From contig JAUIDY010000006.1 of assembly GCA_030428385.1 (NCBI GenBank), positions 1 through 64,000 of the forward strand: DNA of 64,000 nucleotides. The letters are read 5' to 3'. Positions 18,484-27,209 of this stretch are shown one piece after another. The DNA is from Rhodothermia bacterium (lineage in GTDB: Bacteria; Bacteroidota; Rhodothermia; Rhodothermales; JAAAOL01). Each line of letters begins with the position of its first letter. The first letter of the stretch is position 1. The position numbers and the translations under genes were made by a program. The notes beneath the pieces were generated by a model that saw only the letters and a list, made by a program, of their open reading frames with translations, was not told where the DNA came from and searched no databases.

Positions 18484-19314
18484 GTGCCTTCTCTTTTTTC
18501 CCCCACGTCCGTGCCCCCTACCCGACTTCCTCTCGACCCGTTGAGCGATGCGGCGCTGCTGGAGATGTTGCGTTCGGAAAATTCCGAGGCTCAAGAACAA
18601 GGGTGGAAGGCGTTTCTACACCAATTCTCGAACCTGTTTCTCAAAATAATCTGGCACTTCGAGGGTGACATCGATGCGGTGATGGAGAAGTATGTGTATG
18701 TCTGTGCTAAATTGGCCGAGAACAATTTTTCCCGGCTTCGAAAATTTCTTCCAGATGAACAACAGCGCCCCGTTAAACTATCGACCTGGCTGACGGTGGT
18801 GGTCAAAAATCTATGCCGGGAGCATCACCGGGTCCAGCATGGGAGGCGAAGGCACCCACGCGCCCTGAAGCAGGCCAGTCCGTTGCAGCGGGCTGTTTTT
18901 GAACTATACTACTGGAAGGGATTTACCCTTGACGAGATCGAGCAAGCCCTTGCCAATCACCCTGCTCGCTTAAACGGCTCCTCCATTGCAGAGACCTTGC
19001 GCGAGGTTGAAGACCTCTTCGCGTCGGCGATGCCTGCCAGACAGCCTCCACAAAAGCCCCAGTTTGTGCCATTTGACGACCAACAACACGCCCACCAGCG
19101 CGTTGAGCCAGCCAACATCGCGATGCAGGAAAAACTCTTGGGCAGCTTGGAGCCTCAAGAACGGCTGGTGGTACGCCTGCGCTATTGGGAAGACTTGAGC
19201 GCTCCGGCAATTGCTCAATTGCTCCAGTTGCCGTCCCCCCGCAAAGTGTATACGGTGATGCACCGGGCGCTCAAAAAAATTCGGGCCCAGGCACAAAAAG
19301 AGCGCGAATGGTAA
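18484..19314 (+). CDS. ECF-like RNA polymerase sigma factor with two region-4-like segments
   Basis: 276 residues from GTG 18484. Residues about 20-120 are a divergent sigma region 2 (W-K-A-F-L-x-x-F and the S-T-W-L-T-V-V-V-K-N-L-C-R-E-H-H-R segment typical of ECF region 2.4/linker). Two related helix-turn-helix segments follow: 132-178 (L-Q-R-A-V-F-E-L-Y-Y-W-K-G-F-T-L-D-E-I) and 222-270 (P-Q-E-R-L-V-V-R-L-R-Y-W-E-D-L-S-A-P-A-I). The second is the canonical region 4; the first looks like a duplicated or degenerate copy, which is unusual. It is followed after 51 bp by a zinc-finger anti-sigma gene. It likely controls its own operon, but no target promoter can be named. Confidence 0.8.
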   Translation: MPSLFSPTSVPPTRLPLDPLSDAALLEMLRSENSEAQEQGWKAFLHQFSNLFLKIIWHFEGDIDAVMEKYVYVCAKLAENNFSRLRKFLPDEQQRPVKLSTWLTVVVKNLCREHHRVQHGRRRHPRALKQASPLQRAVFELYYWKGFTLDEIEQALANHPARLNGSSIAETLREVEDLFASAMPARQPPQKPQFVPFDDQQHAHQRVEPANIAMQEKLLGSLEPQERLVVRLRYWEDLSAPAIAQLLQLPSPRKVYTVMHRALKKIRAQAQKEREW

Positions 19315-19365
19315 ATATGAGGCCCCTGTCCATAGGATATCAGTACAGAATTCCCCACCCGATGA

Positions 19366-20028
19366 ATGGAGCAGACCATGCATCTTGATGAGCTTCTTCT
19401 CGCTCGGTATCTCGACCAAGCCGTCAGCACCGAGGAGCGGCTACGCATTGAAGCCCACCTGGCAGACTGCGCCCGTTGTACCAAAGAGGTTGCAAGTACC
19501 GCTCAACTGCTCCAAGCGTTGGACGGCATGGACCTTCCGCCTGCGCTCCCCCCTACGATTCGGCAACGGACGGAGCAACTCCCGTTTCGGAAACCCGACC
19601 GTCCTCCAAGTGCTGGCGTCTCCCGAAGGTTTCGGACACTGGCAGCGACACTGGGTACCCTCCTCCTGTTTAGTGTGGGCATTTGGTTCTGGCAATCTGG
19701 TTCGTCTCCCACACCAGAACGATTTCGATCAACGGGTTCAGCGACAGTGCCCGCTCTGCTTTCTCCAGCAGACGATGCCGTACTGCTGGCATATCCAACA
19801 TTCTCTTGGAACACCCTCTCGTCTGCACAGAGCTATCGGCTTCGTCTTACGACGGCGGCGGGGCTGCCCATTTGGGAAGCCGCCTCGGAATCCAACACGA
19901 TTCCCCTTTCTCCCGACATTGCCCTTGAGCCGGGACAGGAATATCTTTGGCAGGTCGAAGCCCTTTCCGCTTCAGGAAGCGTTCAGACCTCTGCGCTTTA
20001 CGCTTTTACGTACGCGCCTTCTCCCTAG
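19366..20028 (+). CDS. Membrane-bound anti-sigma factor with zinc-finger (zf-HC2/ZAS) domain
   Basis: 220 residues. The N-terminal cytoplasmic part carries H6-x24-H31-x3-C35-x2-C38, the zinc-binding anti-sigma (ZAS) signature. One membrane segment lies at about residues 88-106 (a leucine/phenylalanine-rich stretch ending G-I-W-F-W). The C-terminal about 90 residues would be periplasmic and read like a single Ig/FnIII-type domain (P-T-F-S-W, Y-R-L-R-L, G-Q-E-Y-L-W-Q-V-E-A-L). In known systems such a protein holds its ECF sigma at the membrane until a periplasmic signal leads to proteolysis. The CHAT lipoprotein gene starts 19 bp after its stop. ATG 19378 is an alternative start. Confidence 0.85.
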   Translation: MEQTMHLDELLLARYLDQAVSTEERLRIEAHLADCARCTKEVASTAQLLQALDGMDLPPALPPTIRQRTEQLPFRKPDRPPSAGVSRRFRTLAATLGTLLLFSVGIWFWQSGSSPTPERFRSTGSATVPALLSPADDAVLLAYPTFSWNTLSSAQSYRLRLTTAAGLPIWEAASESNTIPLSPDIALEPGQEYLWQVEALSASGSVQTSALYAFTYAPSP

Positions 20029-20047
20029 CCCAAACGCCCGGCAATCG

Positions 20048-22870
20048 GTGAACTTCTTGTCGTCCCTCACAAGCTTGTTCACACTGGTTCTGAAAGTCGT
20101 TTTGGCTTCTTTCCTTTTTGGGTGCGGCCCTTCTGTTCAACGGCACCACATCCAAGCCCAACGCCTTTACGCGGAAGGAAGGTATCGGGAAGCAGCTACT
20201 GTCTTACGCCCCCTTTCTTCCAACCTGGCGCACCTGCCAGACAGCACGGCGTGGTTGCTGGCCGACGTCTGGTTCGCCCATGGCGAGGTAAAACGGGCCG
20301 CGCCCCTTCTTCGGCGGCTGGCTACTGCCGACACCGCCAACACGCTTCGTGCCCTTCGGCTTTTGGCCCATACGCATTACTTTTTGGGCAACCCGGACTC
20401 GGCCACGGCCTACGCGAATGAACTGTTTATTCGGGCCCAGCAACGCCACGACACCTTGCGGCTTTCTCAGGCCCATCACCTGCTGGGGCTGGTGGCTTTT
20501 TTTCAAGCCGCGTACGACGATGCCCAGACCCACCAACAGCAAAGTTTAACATGGGCGCGGGTCGCCAACGATCCGCTGGCCGAAGCCGACGCCCTGCGAC
20601 AAATCGGGGTCTTGCACTGGTACCGGGGTCAGTTGGACGAAGCCCTCACCGAAGGGTACCTGCCCGCCCTAGAACGGTATCGCGCGGCGCATCACCCCAT
20701 TGGCGAAGCCACCACCTTAAGCAATATCGGGTTGCTCCATGCCGCCCAAGGTGCGCCCGAGATCAACCTGCGCTATCAACTCGAAGCCTTCGACCTACGC
20801 GTCCAAATGGGCGACCAGATCGGTCTTAGCGACAGCTACCTGTTCCTTGGAAGCGACCCCTTTGTGCGTCACCCCGCTGCCCGGTTTGCCCAGCACTCGT
20901 TCAGCTTTATCCAAAAAAGCCTTACCCTAAGTACCCAGATCGGGTATGCATGGGGACGAGAGGTGGCGGCACGGGCATTGGGCGGCCTCATGGCCCACCA
21001 AACCGACTATGCCTCGCTGAGCACGTGGGCCTCCTGGGCTGATTCTGTCCACACCCTCTCGGGAGAAGGATACGCCCACCTACGCCTCCAGGCAGCCACC
21101 CGTGCCGTCTTTGAGCACCGCTGGCAAGATGCGCTGTCCCTGCTTCAAGAAGCCGAGGTTTGGATCGACTCGCTGCACATTCCTTCGATGAAATACCAGA
21201 CGCTTGCCTGGCAAATAGTCCCTCTCCGCAAGTTGGGACAGGACGTACACGCAAGGCGAGTATTGCACAAAGCGAGAGAACTTAATCCAACGGACCTGCG
21301 CTTGATGGGGGCCTTGGCGGAGTGGCACCTCGATCAGGGTCACCCTGATTCTGCCCGCGCCTTGCTTGAACCCCTTGTGGCCACCCAAGACTCCGTTTAC
21401 CTGCATCATCTACATCGTCCCTCCACTTCCTTTTCCTTTGAACGGGCGGCGGGGGCCGTTCATTTGCTGCGCAGCGACCTATACCACCCATTAATTCGTG
21501 CTGCAGCGCTGCAAAACGACCTAGAAGCGGTGTTTCGGTTTATTGAACAGGAGCGCGACTTGCCGTTTTGGGGAAACCCCGAGGCGGCTGAGTCCGACGA
21601 AGCCCACAAGGCCGTACGTACTTTTGCCGAGCGTTTACAATCTTATGAGGCTTCGCCCCCTGCTGAAAAAGACCTGGACGGGCTCCTCAACGCAATGGGA
21701 CAGATGCACAGAGCCCTGGTCCCTTCACCCCAGGCACTCCTGGCTCCGGCCCTTTCTTTCGAACGCCGTTCTATTTCAAACCTTCCCACCCTTCAAGCGG
21801 CCCTTGCCACCGATGAAGCCCTGATTGCATACGTGGTAGGGCGTTCGTCAGACGTCGTCTTCCCACATCACAACGAAGAAACGCTGCAGGTTCTGGTCGT
21901 GCGACCTGACACGGTGGTATTCCAAACACTTCCGCAGACTGCCACTGATGTTGAATCTGTTGTTTCCATTTTTCAACAAACCCTGGCTCGCGGTCGCGAC
22001 GACCCCATGGATCAGCGGTGGCGTAGCCCGGCGGCCACCTTGTACGCCACCCTGCTCCTTCCGCTGATGGAGCAGGGCCTTTTAGAGCCCCAGACTCGTT
22101 TAATATTTCTACCCCATCGGTTTTTGCATCAGGTGCCTTTTCATGCCCTGCCTACTACGCTCGATGGTCCCCCACGCTTTGTTATCCAAGACCATACCGT
22201 TTCCTACCTACCCGCAGCCACCGCCCTCGTCAGTGCTCGGCAACAACCGCCGGCGCCGTTCCACTCGGTTGGTGGTTTTGCACCCGACCAAGCGACGCTC
22301 CCTTATTCTAAGGAAGAGGTAGAGTCGATTCCAGGCACCCTTTTCCCCGACCGAACCCTTTTGCTTGGAGGGGATGCAACTGTTGATTCGTTTTTCGGGG
22401 CTTTGTCTCGCTTCACCGCCCTGCATATTGCGGCCCACGCGCGGACCCGCCCCGCCTTTCCCCTCCATTCAACCATCGAGTTTGCGCATCGTCCGCTTGC
22501 GTTGCATGAAGTCATGCATGCCACCGTTTCGGCCCGCCTCGTTGTCCTCAGCGCGTGTGATGGGGGCTATACACAAGGTGCATTCGATGACGAAATAACG
22601 AGCGAAAGTCTCGTAAGCTTTCCGCGTGCTTTTCTTGAGGCTGGCGCCAGATCCGTTCTAGCTTCCCACTGGCTCGTCGAAGATCAGGCAGCGGCCACAT
22701 TGATGCAGTCCTTCTACCATCGTTTGGCGACACCGTGTCCTTCCAGCGCTTTATGTGGTGTCGCTGAGTCCCTGGCCCACGCCCAACGTGACGCCCTCGC
22801 GGCACCAGAAGCCCAACGGCACCATCCTTACTACTGGGCGGGTTTCTATCTGATGGGCGACAGCCGATAG
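20048..22870 (+). CDS. TPR-CHAT domain lipoprotein (caspase-like protease family)
   Basis: 940 residues from GTG 20048. The same frame is open back to 19385, but that part lies in the anti-sigma gene, and the GTG places a clear lipoprotein signal at the N-terminus (hydrophobic core, then L-F-G-C, C26). Residues about 30-450 are helical repeats of TPR type. The C-terminal about 300 residues are a CHAT domain, a clan CD peptidase fold, with P-H-R-F-L-H-Q-V-P-F-H-A-L-P, the histidine in L-H-I-A-A-H-A (H797) and the cysteine in V-L-S-A-C-D-G-G (C837). The end H-P-Y-Y-W-A-G-F-Y-L-M-G-D is typical. The catalytic dyad is intact, so peptidase activity is plausible. The lipid anchor puts it in the periplasm or outer membrane, facing the anti-sigma periplasmic domain. 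Confidence 0.85.
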   Translation: MNFLSSLTSLFTLVLKVVLASFLFGCGPSVQRHHIQAQRLYAEGRYREAATVLRPLSSNLAHLPDSTAWLLADVWFAHGEVKRAAPLLRRLATADTANTLRALRLLAHTHYFLGNPDSATAYANELFIRAQQRHDTLRLSQAHHLLGLVAFFQAAYDDAQTHQQQSLTWARVANDPLAEADALRQIGVLHWYRGQLDEALTEGYLPALERYRAAHHPIGEATTLSNIGLLHAAQGAPEINLRYQLEAFDLRVQMGDQIGLSDSYLFLGSDPFVRHPAARFAQHSFSFIQKSLTLSTQIGYAWGREVAARALGGLMAHQTDYASLSTWASWADSVHTLSGEGYAHLRLQAATRAVFEHRWQDALSLLQEAEVWIDSLHIPSMKYQTLAWQIVPLRKLGQDVHARRVLHKARELNPTDLRLMGALAEWHLDQGHPDSARALLEPLVATQDSVYLHHLHRPSTSFSFERAAGAVHLLRSDLYHPLIRAAALQNDLEAVFRFIEQERDLPFWGNPEAAESDEAHKAVRTFAERLQSYEASPPAEKDLDGLLNAMGQMHRALVPSPQALLAPALSFERRSISNLPTLQAALATDEALIAYVVGRSSDVVFPHHNEETLQVLVVRPDTVVFQTLPQTATDVESVVSIFQQTLARGRDDPMDQRWRSPAATLYATLLLPLMEQGLLEPQTRLIFLPHRFLHQVPFHALPTTLDGPPRFVIQDHTVSYLPAATALVSARQQPPAPFHSVGGFAPDQATLPYSKEEVESIPGTLFPDRTLLLGGDATVDSFFGALSRFTALHIAAHARTRPAFPLHSTIEFAHRPLALHEVMHATVSARLVVLSACDGGYTQGAFDDEITSESLVSFPRAFLEAGARSVLASHWLVEDQAAATLMQSFYHRLATPCPSSALCGVAESLAHAQRDALAAPEAQRHHPYYWAGFYLMGDSR

Positions 22871-22959
22871 CCCGTTTATTTCTCTCGGCGTGGTAATTCC
22901 CTTCCGTTTGTCCATATGGTATCCATGTTCCTGAATTCCCTCTGTCCAGGCCATTCCAT

Positions 22960-25900
22960 ATGCCGTCCTCTTCTTCCTTCCGCACAGCCCTATTCTTGCT
23001 ACGGTCGCTGTTCCTTAGTGCTGTGCTCTTTAGTACCACTCTGCTTTTCGCTGCCCGTCTTTCGAACGCGCAGACGTTTGTACTGACCGATCTCACCACG
23101 ATCACCAACGGCTTCCTCCCCCTCAACCAGACGACGGCAGGAGGGCCTCCCGGGACTTTGTTGGACTGGGCCACCTCGGATGGCGGCGAAATCGTCAGCT
23201 TTACCCTTGGCTATGCCACTGACCTAACGACGGTTGACCTGTGTGTCATATTTTACACAAGCACCTCTGATGGAGGCAACGGCACCGAGATCGCACGCTA
23301 CGACTTTACGGGCCTCCCTGGTTCGGGGTCGGGCAACTTTGAAATCGTCACCCATACCGTCGACATTTCGGGGACCCCCTTTACCCTTCCCGCAGGCCCC
23401 TTTGGATATGCGTATGAAGTAAAAGACGATCGCACAGGCCCCCTCACTGTCAGTGCAGGAACAGGAACGACTGATTTCTATCGTGTCTTTCCAGCCCTGA
23501 CGAACCAGGTGATTGATGGTTTTTACGCCCAGCTGTACCTACGCCTGACGGCCCTGGTGCCGCCCCCGCCACCGTCGGGCTTGTGGTATGTTGATAATTC
23601 CGTGGCAGGCCCAGGCGATGGTTCTGAAGCTAACCCTTTTCCTACGCTGCTACAAGCAGAAACCGCTGCTGGTGAAGACGAAACCATCATCGTGCGAAAC
23701 GGAGCCGGTCCGTATGCGGAAGGATTCACCCTGAAGCGCGGACAAACGCTCATGGGCGGTCCCGATGATCCGCCCCAGGTACGCGGGATCATGCTTGGCA
23801 CCGACACCCACGTCATCGGCATTCATTCGATAGATAGTGACGGGCCAGGTATACAGGCCCAAGGTATTAATTTGGGCAACTCCACCATCGATGACACCGC
23901 TGTTTCCAACAGCAACGGCCAAGGGATCTGGCTGAACAACTCCACGGGCACCCTAACCATCTCAACTACGGACCTTTCCGGAACAGGCGGCGTGGGCATC
24001 ATGATGCAAGGTGGATCACCTTCGGTTTCCTTCAACGGCACCATCACTATGCCGCTGGAAGATGATGCTCCTCCGGCTGTACACCTTCAAAGTCCCTCCG
24101 ATTGCGACTTCCGCGTGGTCGAAGGAAGCACCATCTCAACCCGCGTGATGGTCTTCGACGATGTTTCGTTATGCAATGTGGAGTTCATTGGCAATACCAA
24201 TTTGGAAAGTGGCGGCATCGACATCCTGTCCTCCTCGGGTACCTTTACTTTCTCCAACACCACCATCACGAACCCGACGGGGTCGGCCATTAACATCGAA
24301 GGAGGCAGCGCAGACGTAACGTTTAATGGTAGTGCTGTCATCTCCAGTGATTCGCCCATCCCAGCCTTGGCGGTCCAAGACCATAGCGGGGGCACGTTTG
24401 TGTACGAAGGCACGCTGGAAGCCGATGGTCGTCCCGGCTTAGGATTCAACAATGCCGACGGGGTTTACAACTTTGATGGTGAAATCTCGCTAAACGGGGG
24501 CGAAAGGGGGATTGACATCATTGGCGACTCGCACGGTACCTTTACTTTTTCCAATACAACCATTACCGAACCTACAGGCCCCGCCATTCGGATCGAAGAT
24601 GGCGGTCCAGATGTGGACTTTACCGGCACCATTTTTCCTAAAAGCGACTCCACCGCCATCATCCTTCGCCGATTGAGAGAGGCTACTGTTAAAGCAAAGG
24701 GGGGACTCACTGACAGCACGGGAGGGTCGCTGATCGAGATTAGCGAGTCAGAAGGTACGTTCGACCTTGATATGCCCATCTTTTCAGGCGGCACCGGCAA
24801 TGATGGCCTCTTCCCCAGCATAGCGGTTCGCAAGAGTTCTGGCACCATTCGCTTTGGGTCGATTTGTATCACCAATACCGGCGCAAAAAGCGTGGCCGAG
24901 TTGAGCTTCGAGGAGGTGACCAACGCCTTTCTGGATATCAAAAACCTAAAACTCGATGACCTCCCGGATACCGCCATCGAACTCACCCAGGCACAGAACA
25001 CCAAAATCAACATCGACTCCCTACTCGCGCGGGGAGGCAAAACCGGCGTTCGGGTAGAAAAAGCCGACAGCGTGGATATCACACTGGGTCATGTAGAACT
25101 CACGGACGTAGACCAAAACTTTCATGTCAGCGACGTAGACAGGCTCAAATTCTTCGTCTCCTCCTATTCCGCTACTAACTCCGGCCCACCGATTGAGAAC
25201 GAATCCCTTGGATTTTTCGAGTTCGCCGTGGGTGAGGCAACATTTCAAAACGTACAGATCTCTTCCCCACCGGATCGTTCGGTATTTGATGTGCAGAACT
25301 CGGAAATGACGTTTACCCTTGATAATGCCATTTTTGACGGGGGGGACCATGCGATGCATGCGACGGGCTCCAGCCTGGAGATGCAGATGGACAACACAAC
25401 GATTCAGAATACCTCGGAGGCAGCGTTTCAGTATCAGCAGATGACGTATGTTTCACATGATATGAAAGGCTCTTCCATCCTAAATGTACCACAAGGAATC
25501 AGCATTACGGACACCGAGGAAGCATCCGTCACCCTGGAGTCCGTTGAAATTGAAAGCCCGCAGGCCCTCAGTGTGACGAATGTCGGCGTCTGGATCTCCG
25601 ACGTTTCGAACAGTTCGCTTCATCAAACCCTTGCTAACCCAATTCCGCCTGATTTCTTCGGTGTCACAGCCGGAAATATGGAGGAGGGGTTTCCGCCAAC
25701 CGACACACCAGTTTTCCGAATCAACAATACGGATATCCACGCGGATCCTGGGTCCCGCGCTCTCGAAATCACGCTCCTCAACCTCGAATCGGAAGCACCA
25801 TTACAGGTTGAATTGGATAATGTCAACGTGTTCGGGGGCAAGAATGCCATTCAGGTCCAAGGCAATGGGGTTGTGTTGTCCTTAACCGGGAGTACGTTCG

Positions 25901-27201
25901 AAGAAACCGAAGAGGATGCCATCGTCGTCACGGACATCGAGGAAGCCCGTTTGATATCAACCCTCCTGCAAAACATTGGCGGCAATGGCGTGACCATGAA
26001 GAACGTACGCGTGGTCACCATGGGAGAACTGCTGATGGAAAACATCGGAGGGAGCGGTTTTGTCCGCCTCCCCAACCGGCTCGTGGCTGCTCCCAAAACA
26101 CAAGCCCTCCAGACCCTTTCGCTCGATGGAAGTACCATCACTGGAACAGGTAGCACCGCGGTTGACATTGGTGTGGGCGAAGGCGAAGCATTGGCCTTGA
26201 GTGCCATCAACAACACCGTCTCCACGACCACCCCGTATGGATTCGCTATCGCTACGGAAGGGACAGGAACCGCCCTGGCAACGTTGACAGACAATACCGT
26301 ATCCGCCTCGACGGCGGCGTTCTTCCTTAGCCAAACAGGTAGGTCTGGGCTATCGCTCGTTGGCTTTGAGGGTGGTGATGCGGATGCCGTTGCCGCTTTC
26401 CTCCAGAGTATCAACGACGGTACACCAGGCGTAGAAGTCATCGGGACGGTCAGTGCAGGCCCGGCAGCCAATGCGGTGGACATGCGGTTGATTGATAAAG
26501 CTGTTTCTTCGGAGACACCGGCTGCAGGTGACGTGGTATCCTATACCCTGCGGATCACCAACGCCGGTCCCACCGATGCGACCCAGGTCATGGTCTCCGA
26601 CGTCTTGCCAACAGGACTAGCGTTTATACCCGGGTCGCTAACCGTAAATGGCACCACGATGACCGACGCTGGGGATGGCGACCTGGCAGATTTTGGAGAG
26701 ACACAAGCAGGGGCCGTAACCGTGCTGTCCCCGATGATGGCCGTAGATGACACCTTGGTGGTTACGTTTGATACGCAGGTGGATGAACAGGCCGCCGGTT
26801 CCTCCATCCAGAACCTAGCGCAGGTAGCTGCCGCCGAACCCGAAGCCTTTTCGAATAACAACACCGCCGAGGTGACTATCGATGTGATGCTGCCGACGGA
26901 TACCGAAGAGGCTATCCTTCCTTCCTCGCTCAGCCTTTCGCCCGGGTACCCCAACCCCTTCCATCAGCACACGACCCTCACGTTTACGTTGCCCCAAGCC
27001 AGTCACGTGCTGTTGGAAATATTTGATGTGTCTGGGCGTCGGGTTCGCAGCTTACAGCAGGAACGTCTCTCAGCAGGAATCCATCAGGTCAGGTGGGATG
27101 GACTGAACATGCAGCAACGCCCGGTTCCAAGCGGATTGTATCTGGTGCGGTTGCAAACCGAAGAGACGGCCTTACAATCCTCTGTCGTTCGCATCCGCTA
27201 G
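22960..27201 (+). CDS. Large secreted right-handed beta-helix protein with DUF11-like and C-terminal sorting domain
   Basis: 1413 residues. A signal peptide (basic start, leucine-rich core) ends near S-N-A-Q-T at about residue 38. After a jelly-roll-like region comes W-Y-V-D-N-S-V-A-G-P-G-D-G-S-E-A-N-P-F, the usual entry to pectin-lyase-like beta-helices (DUF1565 type). A long asparagine/threonine-rich helix region runs to about residue 1160. Residues about 1165-1305 are DUF11-like (Y-T-L-R-I-T-N-A-G-P-T-D-A, V-S-D-V-L-P-T-G-L). The last about 75 residues (Y-P-N-P-F, F-D-V-S-G-R-R-V-R, S-G-L-Y-L-V-R) match the type IX secretion/FlgD-like C-terminal sorting domain. It is probably a surface or secreted adhesin-like protein, 89 bp behind the CHAT gene and perhaps in the same operon. 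No catalytic activity is evident. Confidence 0.8.
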   Translation: MPSSSSFRTALFLLRSLFLSAVLFSTTLLFAARLSNAQTFVLTDLTTITNGFLPLNQTTAGGPPGTLLDWATSDGGEIVSFTLGYATDLTTVDLCVIFYTSTSDGGNGTEIARYDFTGLPGSGSGNFEIVTHTVDISGTPFTLPAGPFGYAYEVKDDRTGPLTVSAGTGTTDFYRVFPALTNQVIDGFYAQLYLRLTALVPPPPPSGLWYVDNSVAGPGDGSEANPFPTLLQAETAAGEDETIIVRNGAGPYAEGFTLKRGQTLMGGPDDPPQVRGIMLGTDTHVIGIHSIDSDGPGIQAQGINLGNSTIDDTAVSNSNGQGIWLNNSTGTLTISTTDLSGTGGVGIMMQGGSPSVSFNGTITMPLEDDAPPAVHLQSPSDCDFRVVEGSTISTRVMVFDDVSLCNVEFIGNTNLESGGIDILSSSGTFTFSNTTITNPTGSAINIEGGSADVTFNGSAVISSDSPIPALAVQDHSGGTFVYEGTLEADGRPGLGFNNADGVYNFDGEISLNGGERGIDIIGDSHGTFTFSNTTITEPTGPAIRIEDGGPDVDFTGTIFPKSDSTAIILRRLREATVKAKGGLTDSTGGSLIEISESEGTFDLDMPIFSGGTGNDGLFPSIAVRKSSGTIRFGSICITNTGAKSVAELSFEEVTNAFLDIKNLKLDDLPDTAIELTQAQNTKINIDSLLARGGKTGVRVEKADSVDITLGHVELTDVDQNFHVSDVDRLKFFVSSYSATNSGPPIENESLGFFEFAVGEATFQNVQISSPPDRSVFDVQNSEMTFTLDNAIFDGGDHAMHATGSSLEMQMDNTTIQNTSEAAFQYQQMTYVSHDMKGSSILNVPQGISITDTEEASVTLESVEIESPQALSVTNVGVWISDVSNSSLHQTLANPIPPDFFGVTAGNMEEGFPPTDTPVFRINNTDIHADPGSRALEITLLNLESEAPLQVELDNVNVFGGKNAIQVQGNGVVLSLTGSTFEETEEDAIVVTDIEEARLISTLLQNIGGNGVTMKNVRVVTMGELLMENIGGSGFVRLPNRLVAAPKTQALQTLSLDGSTITGTGSTAVDIGVGEGEALALSAINNTVSTTTPYGFAIATEGTGTALATLTDNTVSASTAAFFLSQTGRSGLSLVGFEGGDADAVAAFLQSINDGTPGVEVIGTVSAGPAANAVDMRLIDKAVSSETPAAGDVVSYTLRITNAGPTDATQVMVSDVLPTGLAFIPGSLTVNGTTMTDAGDGDLADFGETQAGAVTVLSPMMAVDDTLVVTFDTQVDEQAAGSSIQNLAQVAAAEPEAFSNNNTAEVTIDVMLPTDTEEAILPSSLSLSPGYPNPFHQHTTLTFTLPQASHVLLEIFDVSGRRVRSLQQERLSAGIHQVRWDGLNMQQRPVPSGLYLVRLQTEETALQSSVVRIR
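23947..24840 (+). repeat. Internal repeats of about 97-102 codons in the beta-helix gene
   Basis: A unit beginning G-T-[FL]-T-[FI]-S-x-T-x-[IL] recurs at 23947, 24238 and 24535, with a fourth, degraded start (G-T-I-R-F) at 24841. Periods are 291, 297 and 306 bp, always a multiple of three. The copies at 24238 and 24535 are still similar at DNA level over about 70 bp (both begin GGTACCTTTACTTT). This indicates in-frame tandem duplication of a multi-turn helix block, followed by divergence. Confidence 0.7.
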
Positions 27202-27209
27202 CAAGGCCC

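Noticed and set aside
19385-20047. N-terminal extension of the CHAT frame by 221 codons
   Set aside because: It lies within the anti-sigma gene in another frame; the GTG at 20048 gives a proper lipoprotein signal peptide instead.
23947-25140. CRISPR-like repeat series
   Set aside because: The repeats are about 300 bp apart, in frame and inside a coding region; they are protein repeats, not a CRISPR array. No CRISPR array was seen elsewhere.
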